A stretch of 64,000 bases of DNA. Source: Spodoptera frugiperda. Lineage: Eukaryota > Arthropoda > Insecta > Lepidoptera > Noctuidae. How positions within the stretch are numbered: the stretch's first letter is position 1; the number at the start of each line of letters is the position of its first letter. Of the stretch, positions 9,900 to 21,000 are shown one piece after another. The position numbers were made by a program, and so were the translations under genes. The notes below the pieces were generated by a model that saw nothing but the letters and a program-made list of their open reading frames with translations, made no database searches and was not told where the DNA came from. The stretch spans positions 7,416,473 through 7,480,472 of the forward strand of contig NC_064229.1 in assembly GCF_023101765.2 (NCBI RefSeq), read 5' to 3'.

Positions 9900-10055
9900 C
9901 GATCCCGTGCTCTACCAGTTTCTGTACCACTTTCTAAGCTTAATTACTCGCCTTTTCCAGCTCTTGTTTCGTACTACACATTGTCAACGTTCTTCCGCGT
10001 CATTATCGCGATTCAAAAACCATTTAAAACGCCGACCGTTGCCTGGGAATGAGAA
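9900..10055 (+). repeat. Possible old repeat D, copy 1
   Basis: A GC-richer stretch upstream of the tRNA contains TTATCGCGATT and ends in TGGGAATG. The interval 29745-29875 shows the same landmarks in the same order at similar spacing. Overall identity is modest (my rough estimate is about 65% over 50 bp). Open frames across it have no coding character. Confidence 0.35.
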
Positions 10056-10107
10056 AATGTTCCCGTTTTCTCCTGTTGAGTCAATTTCCGGATGTTAGTT
10101 CCTAAAC

Positions 10108-10120
10108 AAAAAGTCCAAAA
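10108..10120 (-). terminator. RNA polymerase III T-run terminator for tRNA-Val
   Basis: Reading the minus strand past the tRNA 3' end there is a run of four T (plus-strand 10117-10120) and then five T (10108-10112), 5 to 17 nt after the mature end. This is the expected position for polymerase III termination. Confidence 0.7.
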
Positions 10121-10124
10121 GTAA

Positions 10125-10197
10125 TGTTTCCGCCCGGGATCGAACCGGGGACCTTGTGCGTGTGAAGCACACGTGATAACCGCTACACTACGGAAAC
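10125..10197 (-). tRNA. tRNA-Val, anticodon CAC
   Basis: On the minus strand the 73-nt gene starts GTTTCCGTAGTGTAGCGG and ends CGGAAAC plus discriminator A. The 7-bp acceptor stem (GTTTCCG/CGGAAAC) is perfect. The anticodon stem TGTGC/GCACA encloses loop TTCACAC, giving anticodon CAC. The T arm CCCGG-TTCGATC-CCGGG is intact. Internal A box (TAGTGTAGCGG) and B box (GGTTCGATCCC) are consensus. There is no intron and CCA is not encoded. The gene stands alone, with no neighbouring tRNA genes, and appears functional. Confidence 0.96.
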
Positions 10198-10934
10198 CGC
10201 AATGTATGTGTGCAAAAATAAGTACTACGTTCAACAAATAGATATACCTATGACGACATTTTGCGTGATAGACAATAAGAAGCAAGTAACAGCAGTGCCT
10301 AGTAATGGTAAAATTAAAGCGCCTTCATTATCTCACTTCTCTAAGCGTCAGCACAGTGTAAAAGCAAACCAGCAATTAGTCTCCACACACTTCAATTAAC
10401 CCTGACGCGTTGTAGACATAAAATGAAGAGCTAATTGTAACAAAGGGCTCTAAACAAAGGGCTTATCTCGATGTAATACAAAGTGTTGATTCATCGCGTG
10501 CCTACAAGGAACCACACGCAATACCATGGCCAGAAGATGCCGTAAAAAAGACAGGAGTTAATAAAATAAAGTGGTACTGTGACGTTGTCTTAACTTTATA
10601 ATTTACAGCTGAATTGATTCATGTTTGCCACGTTGCCTTATAAATCAGCTGCACTAAAACTATTTGACGTGGGTATAGACCACTCCTTTAAGCTTATTTT
10701 ATTATTTCCGTTGCTTTAAGAACTCACTGTTCCAAACAATGTGTACAATCGCTACTTATGTACTAAAATAGTTTGATTTATAACAGTTGATTTGAATTCA
10801 ACTCAACACTAGTTACTTAGAATCGATTCTTCCGTTACTAGAACGGGATATTTGAATCGTTTGCAAACATTTGTGTGTGTTGGCAGAAATTTTGTTTAAC
10901 AGCAGCATTGTTATATTATTTTGGACTCTAGGAC

Positions 10935-11240
10935 TTTTTATGGTATAAGCTGGTTAACGAGCAGACGGATCACCTGATGGTAAGCAATCACCGCCGCCCA
11001 CGGACACTTGAAACACCAGAGGCGTTACAAGTGCGTTGCCGGCCTTTTGGGGTTAGGAATTTAAGAGTTGTTGGAGAACCGGGATTGAGAAGATTGGGAA
11101 AGGGGGTAGTTGGGCCTCTGGTAATGTCAACAACACAACGCAAGCGTTAGTTTCACGTCTGTTTTCCGTTATTACTCGAGGTCTGGAACGGGCGGGCCCA
11201 TTCGTGCCGAAGTATGGCTTTCCCACACTTAAAAGGACTA
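10935..11240 (-). mobile_element. SINE-like family A, near full-length copy 2
   Basis: On the plus strand it runs from TTTTTATGGTATAAGCTGG through GGATCACCTGATGGTAAGCA, CACCGCCGCCCACGGACACT, ACACCAGAGGCGTTACAAGT and GTGCGTTGCCGGCC to TCGTGCCGAAGTATGGCTTT. Read on the minus strand, the 3' end is CTTACCATCAGGTGA, ~35 nt, then TTATACCATAAAAA. This is the most complete copy of the family in the window. Small open frames inside it are incidental. Confidence 0.85.
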
Positions 11241-14200
11241 CAGATTTGTTATACAGGAGCATATTTTCTTGCTATAAAGACTAGGCTATGTAAGCCACAT
11301 TAAGTCGCTGTCAAAGGTATAATTGAATTGCAATAGTCCGATAATGACGCTTGATTCGATAATACTTGCGCAAGCATAGACAAGCCTTGCTGTAATTATG
11401 TGCACTATGCAGACATTGCGATGCCAAGGCCAATGTTCTTTGATATGTGCGGTTTACACCTATATCTAGTTACACATAACTATTGATTTAAGTTGCATTC
11501 AAAATTCCGTTCTCATACATAACACTTTTTATAAGGTTGGGAGTTTGTCTGTCATTTTATTTTAGTAAGGGTTTTTAGGTGTTGCCTTCTGGTGGTCCAA
11601 TCCACACTTGCAAGCCGCAGATTGGATGGCAAACGAGGCTGTGGATTTATTGTATTGGGTAGTTAGTCCATTAGATTTTCTATCTCATTATAACTAATGT
11701 CCATAGTATTTTGCAGTCTCTGAACTTAGTATGCAGTTAGTAATGATACAGTTGTTCTCACGATAAACCGGTTATTTATTAGATAAATACGTTGACGTAC
11801 TAATATTTCTATTCAGCTAGCTGTTTAAACGTACTCGAACTTATTAATATTCGGTATTATAGAATTAGAAAACGTGAGACTTCGTTATTTTACATTCTGT
11901 GCCTTAGAACGGTGATATCTCCTGTTATGAATACAATACAAGGAGTGGTTTACATTTGATATTCAAAATAAACAAGCCGTCCGTAACCACACTTAGTTTC
12001 TACGTTTTAATAATGTTAAGTGGATTGTGTTTTCTTGTAGTAAATGTAATTTACACTGTCATTAGGTGTAACGTTTAGAATAGACTATGGGAGACGGCTC
12101 TTTGTTCTATTTTCTTTATTACAAGGAGTTAAGTAATTCCTCCGTTCGTTTAGTTTGTTATTTGTGGTTAGTAGTGTTGAGAGCGGTAAATGACACCGTG
12201 GCACGTAAAATAATGAACAGGTACATATTTTTAGCTAATGTAATACATGTATGATTATATCTCAATTGTTACGATTCTTTTTACGCTTTATCAACAGTCA
12301 TCACCAAGTCTTTTCATAGTCTTTTTCTTTGAGATTGGCACTGATTTCATAATTGAAGTGACTGCTCTCTTCAATCTGCTACGAATACTGCTGATACCAC
12401 ATTCCTAACTGTCTATTTATCATTGTTTACATATCCTTAGACACGCCATATTTTGGGTACCTGTAACTCAACCTAATTTGTAAAAACAAAATGAATGCTC
12501 CAATGCACTTACTTAAATTAGGAAGTGCTTAAACTGTTGTTATGATTTCTGTTTTGTTATCTTTGCGTGCACGTGTGAACTATCGCATGTTTATAAGCCG
12601 TAAATATTTCGTGACGTGGGGGTTTATAGTCACCGCGTGGGGCAATATTTTGTAAGGGGGTGTTTTGGGTATCATTGACCTTTTTAGACGTATTTACTTC
12701 CTAGTTAAAGACCCATTAGGGCTGCCCATTATTTTCAAGGAATTTAAAGTGCATAGCTAATTTATTTAATCGATCATGTAGCCCTATTCAACCATGTTTC
12801 ACATTTAAAAGTTTTTCAAACCTACTGTAGTCTGCTTTTTAAGTGAAAGTTAAATCTACGCATTATCTGAATCGTGCTACAGTTAGGTATTAAGAATTTT
12901 GATAACGACCATTTTTGGTAGATCTTTTGTCAATGTTTCTTTAAACGGGCATTAAGTTTTGACCATATCTGTTTTTATATCTGTAACAGGTCATGTTAAA
13001 CTAGTTTCTTTTAAGTTGTTTCGTAAGCACCATTGTTATTTAGTTCAAATCATGATTTTGATATTTTGCGTTGGTGATCTATGGGATGTGCCTGGCTTGC
13101 GAAATTTAGGCATTGTTGTTGTAGATCATTTGAAGTACTTTATGAAGTCGTGCATCAAATTGCAGACAACACATTTTGAATAATAAGCAAGTCCTTACTT
13201 TACCATTTAGTACGCTAAGTACTAAGGGTACATAATATGGTCTTAATCATATTGAAATATTAGAATAGATTAACAATATAACTTAATAAACTTACTACAC
13301 GCAAGTGTAGTAAGTTTATAATGAAGGAAATATAGCTTTATGCACGTCTCAATAAAATTATAAGGGTGAATAGAAGTCGACATATGGGTGTGACGTGTGC
13401 CGAATACTGCTTAATACAATAAGGGGGCAATTTATTTCTAAGGTGTTTACTAATTAAGAAATAGCTACACGTTGCTAAACAAAAATCATTGATTGATGAT
13501 TATCTGCATATACAGTTGTGGCGCTTGACATAAACTGACCTCTTAACCGTAGCTTATTCGTTTAAAGATCTCAAGATTTATACAGAAGATGAAAGAATTT
13601 GTGCGCATAAATCTCCCGTATTTTCCCACCACTTGTTCACAATGTTTGCATACGGTTCGTTTTGATGTCGGATCCGACATCTCACGACTTTCCGCCTTTC
13701 TACGTACGAGTACGCTTTAGGTCTCCTCCGCTGTTTCCATGCACTTATCATGAGTTAATTGTGTTGTGAATTTCGTTTAAACACTGGATACTTAGCTACA
13801 TGATAAAACCTATGTATGATCTACTTTATTTTTTCTACACAAAAGTTGGGTAACAATACCTAATAGAGATACCGTGGTGCAGAGTTGATTAGAAAAATTA
13901 CTATGAATATTCATTAATTCATAATAAAATGTTTCTACATATAGTTAATTGTGCTTCATATAAAAAATCACAGCTTTAGGTGTAATCTTACTTAAATGTT
14001 GCAGTTATCGAATTAACTTTGAGATTTTCCGGTAACAAATTCACCAGATCTTTGCTGATTCCGATCACGGAACTTGATTAAAAACAGTTAATGCATTAAA
14101 TCTTCTGTTATTTCAGTCCAGTAGTGTCTTCATGAATAAAGAATATGTATCCTTGGATGCTAAAGGTCGGGTATACTGCAGTGTACTTCATACTTTATGC

Positions 14201-14449
14201 ATGAGGAGTGCTTCAGTCAAGGGCAAAAAAATCAATATGAAACAATAAGCTCTGGGAATTCAGACATGTGTTTGAAGTATCTAGTTCAAAGGTACTCTAG
14301 ATATCTAGCTAGTCATTGTAGAATGAATACGTAGGTAGGCTAATGTCTAAGCACCTTGTATAGGTTAATGTTAACATGTTTTGCAAAGAGGAGCTGCTAT
14401 GTCAAGGTAAGCTGATGATGGTGCATTTAATAGTTGCCTTTAATCCATT
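11241..14449. other. AT-rich non-coding sequence, no gene seen
   Basis: No exon-like coding stretch on either strand. Apart from the palindrome at 13286-13319 it holds only scattered short AT-rich open frames. It is intronic if the putative first exon at 6020-6246 belongs to a long plus-strand gene. Confidence 0.5.
13286..13319. repeat. Perfect 15-bp palindrome with 4-nt loop
   Basis: ATAAACTTACTACAC, loop GCAA, then GTGTAGTAAGTTTAT. The arms pair completely. It would form a stable hairpin if transcribed. No U-run follows and no second copy is seen. It might be a tiny foldback MITE core. Confidence 0.7.
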
Positions 14450-17400
14450 TGGAGGCTGAGTCACCCTCGTCCGTAGGAGAGCACCCATAAAAATGAATCC
14501 CTACACGTGGCCTCTGGGTGGTGCTAACCAGGTGACACTTTGGTGGTAGGCTTCGGCCGACGGCATTATGACCACCCACCGAGCAAAACCGTGTCGCCAA
14601 GCGGCCTAGCCGTGTTCCGCCACGATGCTCGGTGCCGCCGTATGAGAGGATGGGTCGAAATGTTTGTTCCACTATGGGTAGACCGGTCTGGCGCGCGCTG
14701 GTGTGGCTGCATCGGGTGGCCAGTCGCGGAGGGTAGCGGGATCCGAGGCACGGTGCACCGCTGGCCGACCGCAGATAGTTGGGGGCCCAATTAGCGTGCT
14801 AGCCACACGTGAAAGGCTGCCCCGCCATCTAGCGAAAAATCCCATGGATACGCCATCGTGCCGGTTGGCGACCGGACGAGAGGGCCCGATGGATATTCAT
14901 GGGGGGCTCGGGCGTCCCCGCAGTCTCCAGGCTGGCCTCCCATTGATGTAGCTAACTGCAGTGCGCGTCTGGGGTCGCCTGTGTGGAGGAACATTTCACT
15001 GCCATCCTCTCAGCAACCTCACACTCCTTAATGAAAACAAGAGCTAAGAAAAGGGTTAAACAGCGGCTGCACTCCTCTCCCTCAAAGTGCACCTCTCTAA
15101 TATCCGAGGCTTGCACTCCAATCTCAATGCGGTCCATCACCATCTTGAGACCGAGAACCCCACGCTCTTGTTTCTCTCGGAGACCCAGATCAGATGTCCG
15201 TCCGACGCTTCGTACCTAAACTACCCAGGTTTTACCCTGGAGCACAATTTTGTTGCCCGTGCAGGCGTATGCCTGTACGTCCAGGACGGCGTCTGTTACC
15301 GGCGTCTCCGAGACTTTGAAGACCCCAGTTACTCTACATTGTGGATACTGGTGGACACAGGCATGGAGAAAATTCTCTATGCCTGTGTCTATCGGTCGCA
15401 CAGCGGAGATTTGGAGACGACCAGATTAGCGCAATACCTTGAGGAGGCGGCGGATACGGCTCGGCGGAGGTACCCTTCGGCCCAGTTCGTGTTACTGGGG
15501 GACTTTAACGCCCATCACCAGGAGTGGCTGTTCCCATACCAGTGCACTGACCATGCTGGGAGGGAGATGCGTAAGCTTGCGCTGACGCTTGGCCTGACCC
15601 AGCTGGTCCATGAGGCCACAAGGGTGCCTGATGTCGATACGCAAACTGCCAACTGCTTAGACCTTCTGCTGACAACTGATCCAGACAGCTACTCAGTGTC
15701 AGTTTCATCACCCCTGGGTAGTTCTGACCACTGTCTGGTGAAATCTGTATCCACACACTCCCCGCAGGATCCCAGTCCCAGAGGATCTCGGCGGATGTGG
15801 CGGTACAAGTCAGCAGATTGGGATGGGATGCGATCTTTCTTTGCATCCTATCCTTGGCGGCCTGTTTGCTTCTCATCCAGTGACCCGTCAGCTTGTGCGG
15901 ATGCCGTAGCCGGGGTGGTGCGTCAGGGCATGGAATACTACATCCCATTCTCGGACGCACCATCTATCGGTGGCACTCGTCCATGGTTTGATGCCGACTG
16001 CGGACGTGCTGAGGCGCGAAAGCATGCGGCATACTTGGCATGGGCGGATGCCAGGCGCCGTAAGGCTGGCGACACTCCTCAGAAGAAGAGAGCCTTCAAC
16101 CGGGCTGCCAAGTCGTGCAAAAAGGCATTGCGGATGGCTCGGTTCAACCACATTGGCCGAATAGGGAACAAACTGGCTTCCTACCCAGCGGGCAGTAAAG
16201 CGTTCTGGTCCCTGGCCAAGGCGGTTGAATCGAACTTCTGCCGCCCCTCACTACCGCCTCTCCTGGGGTCTGACGGGACGCTGGCTCACACCGCAGTAGA
16301 GAAAGCGAACTTGTTTGCTTCTCTATTTGCGGAGTCTTCACGTCTTGATACTGGTGGCGCTATACCTCCTTCTCTACATAACGTATGCGAGACGAAAATG
16401 TCCAAAATTCGCATCCGACAGAAGGAGGTGTATAAGACGTTGCGTAATCTCGACGTGAACAAGGCCAGTGGACCCGACGGAATCCCAGCCGTAGTTTTAA
16501 AAACCTGTGCGCCTGAGTTGTCTCCAGTCCTGACACGTCTGTTTCGCCTTTCCTTGGAGACGGGTCAAGTGCCGGTTGCATGGAAGCTGGCCAACGTGCA
16601 GCCTGTGCCCAAAAAAGGTAGTCGTGCCGACCCTAATAATTACCGACCTATCTCGGTCACGTCCATACTCTGCAAGAGTATGGAACGTGTACTTAACAAC
16701 AGGCTCCTGGCATACCTTGAAGGTAACGACCTCCTCAGCGATCGGCAATATGGGTTTCGCCGCAACCGATCTACTGGGGACCTTCTTGCGTATGCCACTC
16801 ACATCTGGAGCGAGGCCATCGAGAAGCACGGGGAGGCATTAGCGGTCTCGCTCGATATATCAAAGGCCTTTGATAGGGTGTGGCACGACAGCCTTATCGG
16901 CAAGCTTCCTGCATATGGACTTCCCGCTGATCTGTGCAAATGGATTGCAGACTTCCTGAGGGATCGGTCAATTCGAGTAGTCATCGATGGCTGCTCGTCT
17001 GACCAATTTGGCATCAACGCCGGAGTTCCTCAGGGGTCAGTACTTTCAGCAACGCTCTTTTTGCTGCACATCAACGACCTGCTTAAGCCCGGTATCTTTG
17101 GGTATGCAGATGACAGCACAGTTGTTGAAAGGTATGTGTCCGATGCGCGGACTAGCGGAACACAGATCCAGTCTCTAAGAGAATCCATGGTCGAACGGTT
17201 GAACTCGTCCTTGAAGGCGGTCTCCGATTGGGGAGACGCCAACTTGGTCAAGTTCAACGCTACCAAAACCCAGGCGTGTCTATTCTCCGCCAAACGGAGT
17301 CAATTTCCGCTGGCTCCTACTTTCCGAAATGTATCTGTTCCAGTATCGGATCATCTAGAGCTTCTTGGCGTAACTCTATCGCCAACGCTAAACTTCGGCT

Positions 17401-18027
17401 CATATATAGAGTCGAAGGCGCATCTGGCTGGTAGGAAATTGGGTATCCTCTCGAAGGTGAGACGGTACTTCACACCAGAACAACTGCTGAGCCTGTACCA
17501 AGCGCAGGTTCGGTCATGTATGGAGTACTGTTCTCACCTTTGGGACGGCTCGGCTAAATGCCAGCTGGATGCGCTCGAACACATTGAAAGGCGTGCCAAG
17601 AAGCTCATCAACGATGATGCGCTTGTGGAGGCCCGGCTTCAAAGCCTTGAACACAGGCGCAAGGTCGCAAGCCTTTCCGTTTTTTACCGGATACATTTCG
17701 GAGAGTGTGCGGGGGAATTGCACAACTTGATTCCTCCTAGTCCTTTCCATCATCGAACCACAAGACAATCGGCGAGGCGTCACCGATTCATGGTGGATAT
17801 CCCACCCACACGCACGAAGCGCTTCGCTTCAAGCTTCCTTGTGCGAACTGCTAGGGAGTGGAACTCCTTGCCGGAGTCTGTGTTTCCTGATGGGTATAAC
17901 CTGGGTGTCTTCAAAGCCCGAGTGAATAGGTTGCTAATGGGCAGACGTGCTCCATCGTAGGCCACATCATCACTTACCATCAGGTGAGATAGCGGCCAAA
18001 CGTCGTCCCATTTAACAATAAAAAAAA
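14450..18027 (+). mobile_element. Jockey-superfamily non-LTR retrotransposon (LINE)
   Basis: A ~3.6-kb GC-rich block in AT-rich surroundings. The first ~630 nt are GC-rich and have no clear ORF1; this may be a 5' UTR or a deleted, frameshifted ORF1. A long endonuclease/reverse-transcriptase frame follows at 15087-17960. The short 3' UTR contains ATCACTTACCATCAGGTGAG and ends in AATAAAAAAAA at 18027. The right flank begins GTTAATTGTTAC. A similar GTTAATGTTAAC lies at 14364-14375 and could be a diverged target-site duplication, which would place the 5' end slightly further left. The uninterrupted frame suggests a fairly recent insertion. Confidence 0.9.
15087..17960 (+). CDS. LINE ORF2: AP endonuclease + reverse transcriptase, uninterrupted
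   Basis: 957 codons. Residues ~1-220 form an AP-type endonuclease that nicks the target site: NIRGLHSN near the start, LSETQ at 30-34, GDFNAHHQEW at 138-147 and SSDHCLV at 212-218. The reverse transcriptase follows: NKASGPDGIPAVVLK, NNYRPISVTSILCKSMERVL, GFRRNRSTGDLL, SLDISKAFDRVW, AGVPQGSVLSATLFLLHIND and the catalytic FGYADDS with YADD at 673-676. The C-terminal part (YQAQVRSCMEYCSHLWDG and onward) is typical of jockey-like ORF2 proteins. No ATG lies in frame before the endonuclease motif: the frame opens after a TAA at 15057-15059, and position 15087 is GTG. An ATG at 15031 lies in another frame, so a small indel near 15083 may have separated the original start. All catalytic motifs I can see are intact. 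Confidence 0.92.
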   Translation: MHLSNIRGLHSNLNAVHHHLETENPTLLFLSETQIRCPSDASYLNYPGFTLEHNFVARAGVCLYVQDGVCYRRLRDFEDPSYSTLWILVDTGMEKILYACVYRSHSGDLETTRLAQYLEEAADTARRRYPSAQFVLLGDFNAHHQEWLFPYQCTDHAGREMRKLALTLGLTQLVHEATRVPDVDTQTANCLDLLLTTDPDSYSVSVSSPLGSSDHCLVKSVSTHSPQDPSPRGSRRMWRYKSADWDGMRSFFASYPWRPVCFSSSDPSACADAVAGVVRQGMEYYIPFSDAPSIGGTRPWFDADCGRAEARKHAAYLAWADARRRKAGDTPQKKRAFNRAAKSCKKALRMARFNHIGRIGNKLASYPAGSKAFWSLAKAVESNFCRPSLPPLLGSDGTLAHTAVEKANLFASLFAESSRLDTGGAIPPSLHNVCETKMSKIRIRQKEVYKTLRNLDVNKASGPDGIPAVVLKTCAPELSPVLTRLFRLSLETGQVPVAWKLANVQPVPKKGSRADPNNYRPISVTSILCKSMERVLNNRLLAYLEGNDLLSDRQYGFRRNRSTGDLLAYATHIWSEAIEKHGEALAVSLDISKAFDRVWHDSLIGKLPAYGLPADLCKWIADFLRDRSIRVVIDGCSSDQFGINAGVPQGSVLSATLFLLHINDLLKPGIFGYADDSTVVERYVSDARTSGTQIQSLRESMVERLNSSLKAVSDWGDANLVKFNATKTQACLFSAKRSQFPLAPTFRNVSVPVSDHLELLGVTLSPTLNFGSYIESKAHLAGRKLGILSKVRRYFTPEQLLSLYQAQVRSCMEYCSHLWDGSAKCQLDALEHIERRAKKLINDDALVEARLQSLEHRRKVASLSVFYRIHFGECAGELHNLIPPSPFHHRTTRQSARRHRFMVDIPPTRTKRFASSFLVRTAREWNSLPESVFPDGYNLGVFKARVNRLLMGRRAPS

Positions 18028-21000
18028 GTTAATTGTTACGCAATGATACGAATGACAAATGCACACCAGTTTTTATCTCATATCTTGGATTGTGTAAATT
18101 TCCAAGATATTTGAACTAGTCCCCATTGTTTGGTAAGCAAATAAAACGGCTAAACGAGTCCAAATTTATGTACACATTGCTATAAAATACCTTGAGATAA
18201 CAGACCACATGCTTAAAGGTTCTGTAGAAACGTGCAGTCCGACGATTCTATTTAACACGTTAGTTGTTAAAACTTAGGTTAGTGGAGGGATAAAAGCAAA
18301 ACATTGAGAAGATCCTTTCTTTTTGTACGTTTTGTACTTCTGTTTTAATTATATCTAATGATTTAACATAAGTCATAAGCCTTAAAAATACTCGCTATGA
18401 ATATTTAGAGAGCTTTACACGTATAAACATGTATTGTCCATCTAAAAGCATAACCCAATGAAGCGTTAACAAAACGTCGCTATCCTTTTGTTTACGGAAC
18501 CCTACAACAATAAAGCTGATATTTCGAAACCTCCCATAGTCAAATAAAAATCATTACCATGTGTTTCGATATTGTACCAATTAAGTGTAACCATGGAGAT
18601 TGACAGAAGAAAGCAGCAGGGAGCAGATTCGAAGGCGAAAGTGGAATGTTGGCTCGATCCCTTTGAATAAATTGTGGAAATAATGGCTATTTTGTTTAAG
18701 TAAGTACTATTTATCCTCCCAATGTCGAGTTGTGTCACTTCGTTGCTTATAGGCACCCTGTGCGCTTGAGTGAGGTCTTTACTTTGAGGTTATGTTATTA
18801 GTGTCTGAAACTGTGACTTAGCTATAGTTATTCATTGTACTGACATATGATCAAGACCAAGAGGTCCTACAAATTCAACGAATTACGAATACTGTGTCTG
18901 AGTTGTTCTATCTTTAGACTTTTCTTTTTATGGTTATCTATGAGAGCCAGACTTTAATATTACTTTGTGTAGGCTTATAAAGCTTGTTTCTACTGCCTAC
19001 ACTAGCGAATAAAAATTCGAAAGTCATCAGAAATAATATAAACATATATCTACGGGTCATATAACTACAAAGTCGTTACATTAGAAATATCAATTTACAA
19101 AGTTGCATACATAAAATCACGTTTCTATTTCCGATTAGTTAAATACAAGAACCTTACGGCACAATAGTGTTTGGTATAAATAGAAAACAATATTCAGATT
19201 TACAGTATCTGTCCTTTTATGGGAAAACACCGTGACTTATGGTTAAAACAATGTAATGTGGTGCTTTCGAAGAAAGTCCAAGACCAACACAAGGCGCACC
19301 TTACCTAATAACCAGTAATGGCTTAATTTTTAATCAAACCATAGCCGTAGACCCCTTGGAACCATGGACTCACGACAACCTGATATTAACTGACTGCCCT
19401 AACGAGTGTCGGATCAAATGGGGGCTTAATACATTTAAATGAACCATTACCGGTGCGCGCATAGGCGTATACACATGGATTTTATCGTGTCCCACCTAAC
19501 TATGTGCCCATTTTTGTTTGTTATTATTTTTTTTTTTTATAAATAAAATATATTCTATTTTGTACACAATCTAGCAAAGCATCTCCTTTTCTTCAAATAC
19601 ATATCTGTGTTATGGAACTTTACTGTTTAGTATAAATCAAGTTAGGCAACCGACACAAAATAAGATGGGGCAAACGAAGATGACAGAAATGAATCTACAA
19701 ATATAAATCAGAATAGTTTTACTACTACCTAATGCGTATAACTACATCAGCAATTAAATAAATTTGATTACACTCCATCAAAAGATAATACGGTGCAGCA
19801 GGAATCCATATAAAGGGACAGGTAGGTAATCATTAGGTGCATGTCATTATGATGAGACGAAAAAACGGATGGTTCTCACAACGAATTCGTGAATAGATAA
19901 AAAATTGTTGAAATGTAATTAGGAATGTAATGCCCTTCGAAGAATTATCTTGTGTTCGTCATTTTTTGGAGTTCATAGAAATATGGATGAGGTTACATTT
20001 ATTTAAAGCTGTAGGTTTTGGTGTTATATTTGAATGCGCTTGGTCTTGGTCAAGCTTTGTATAAGTATATTCTTATATCTTCTGCACACTTGAGAATGCG
20101 ACTCTTAATTGTTGTGACCCAGTTACTTCTAGTTAATCAAGAAAAAGCTACTAATCACTTAACAACAAATGTCAGCTGTGCTTTACAAATACATCGAGCT
20201 TATCGCACCTGTCCTGTCCAATGTCCTTTGTCACACTTAAGTACTTAATGATATCAAAACAGTCCTGAAAGGAAGGGAGGGACATAATACAATGTTATCA
20301 CCATTCTACAATACAAAATGTCAGCCTTGAATGACAATATTTAACTAATTACTGCCTAGTTTCGACATGGTGTCAATGCCCGTATTGTGGAGTTAATATT
20401 GTCTTTTTTCAATAAAGCAGCTAAACCTTCGCTAGATTATCACCCACTGGATCTCGAAGGGTAGTTTTTTGTCCCTTCTGTCCCCAAAAGGCATAATTTG
20501 TGGCTGCAATAACAATTTTTGGAATTGAAATGCGTGTGGCGTAGTATGTGCTTACGTGAGATGTTTGTGTGTTTTCTATGTGTTTTTATGTGGGTATGTT
20601 TGTTTTGTTTTTTAAAGAAATACTGTCGCTTTTCGTCTCAGGAATTTGTATTTTGAGTCGTACAATTTGAAAATTGACGATTATTTTTAAAATAATCCTT
20701 TATCAATCTATTAAATAGGTATTTATGAATTAAAATACTTAAAAAATATTGTAAAAATACGCACCAAATGCTTTTAATGACCTTTGTTGCCTACTGTGTG
20801 AAAGGCAGAATATTTTTCTTCAAATCTGTCAACGTATTGTATGTAAATACTTAGTCGACTGATGTTGAGTTCAAAAATACATATTTGAGACAACGTCCTT
20901 TAGGTAATTTGTAACCAATACTCATTTGTACAGCTGCTCAAGTTTTTGATTTCAAAACTGAAAAACAATTCGATTTGTTTGATGTTGCCCTCTTTTAGAT

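Noticed and set aside
14427..15219. Several overlapping short frames in the LINE 5' region as candidate ORF1
   Set aside because: None carries gag or zinc-knuckle motifs and many overlap on both strands, as expected from GC-rich non-coding sequence.
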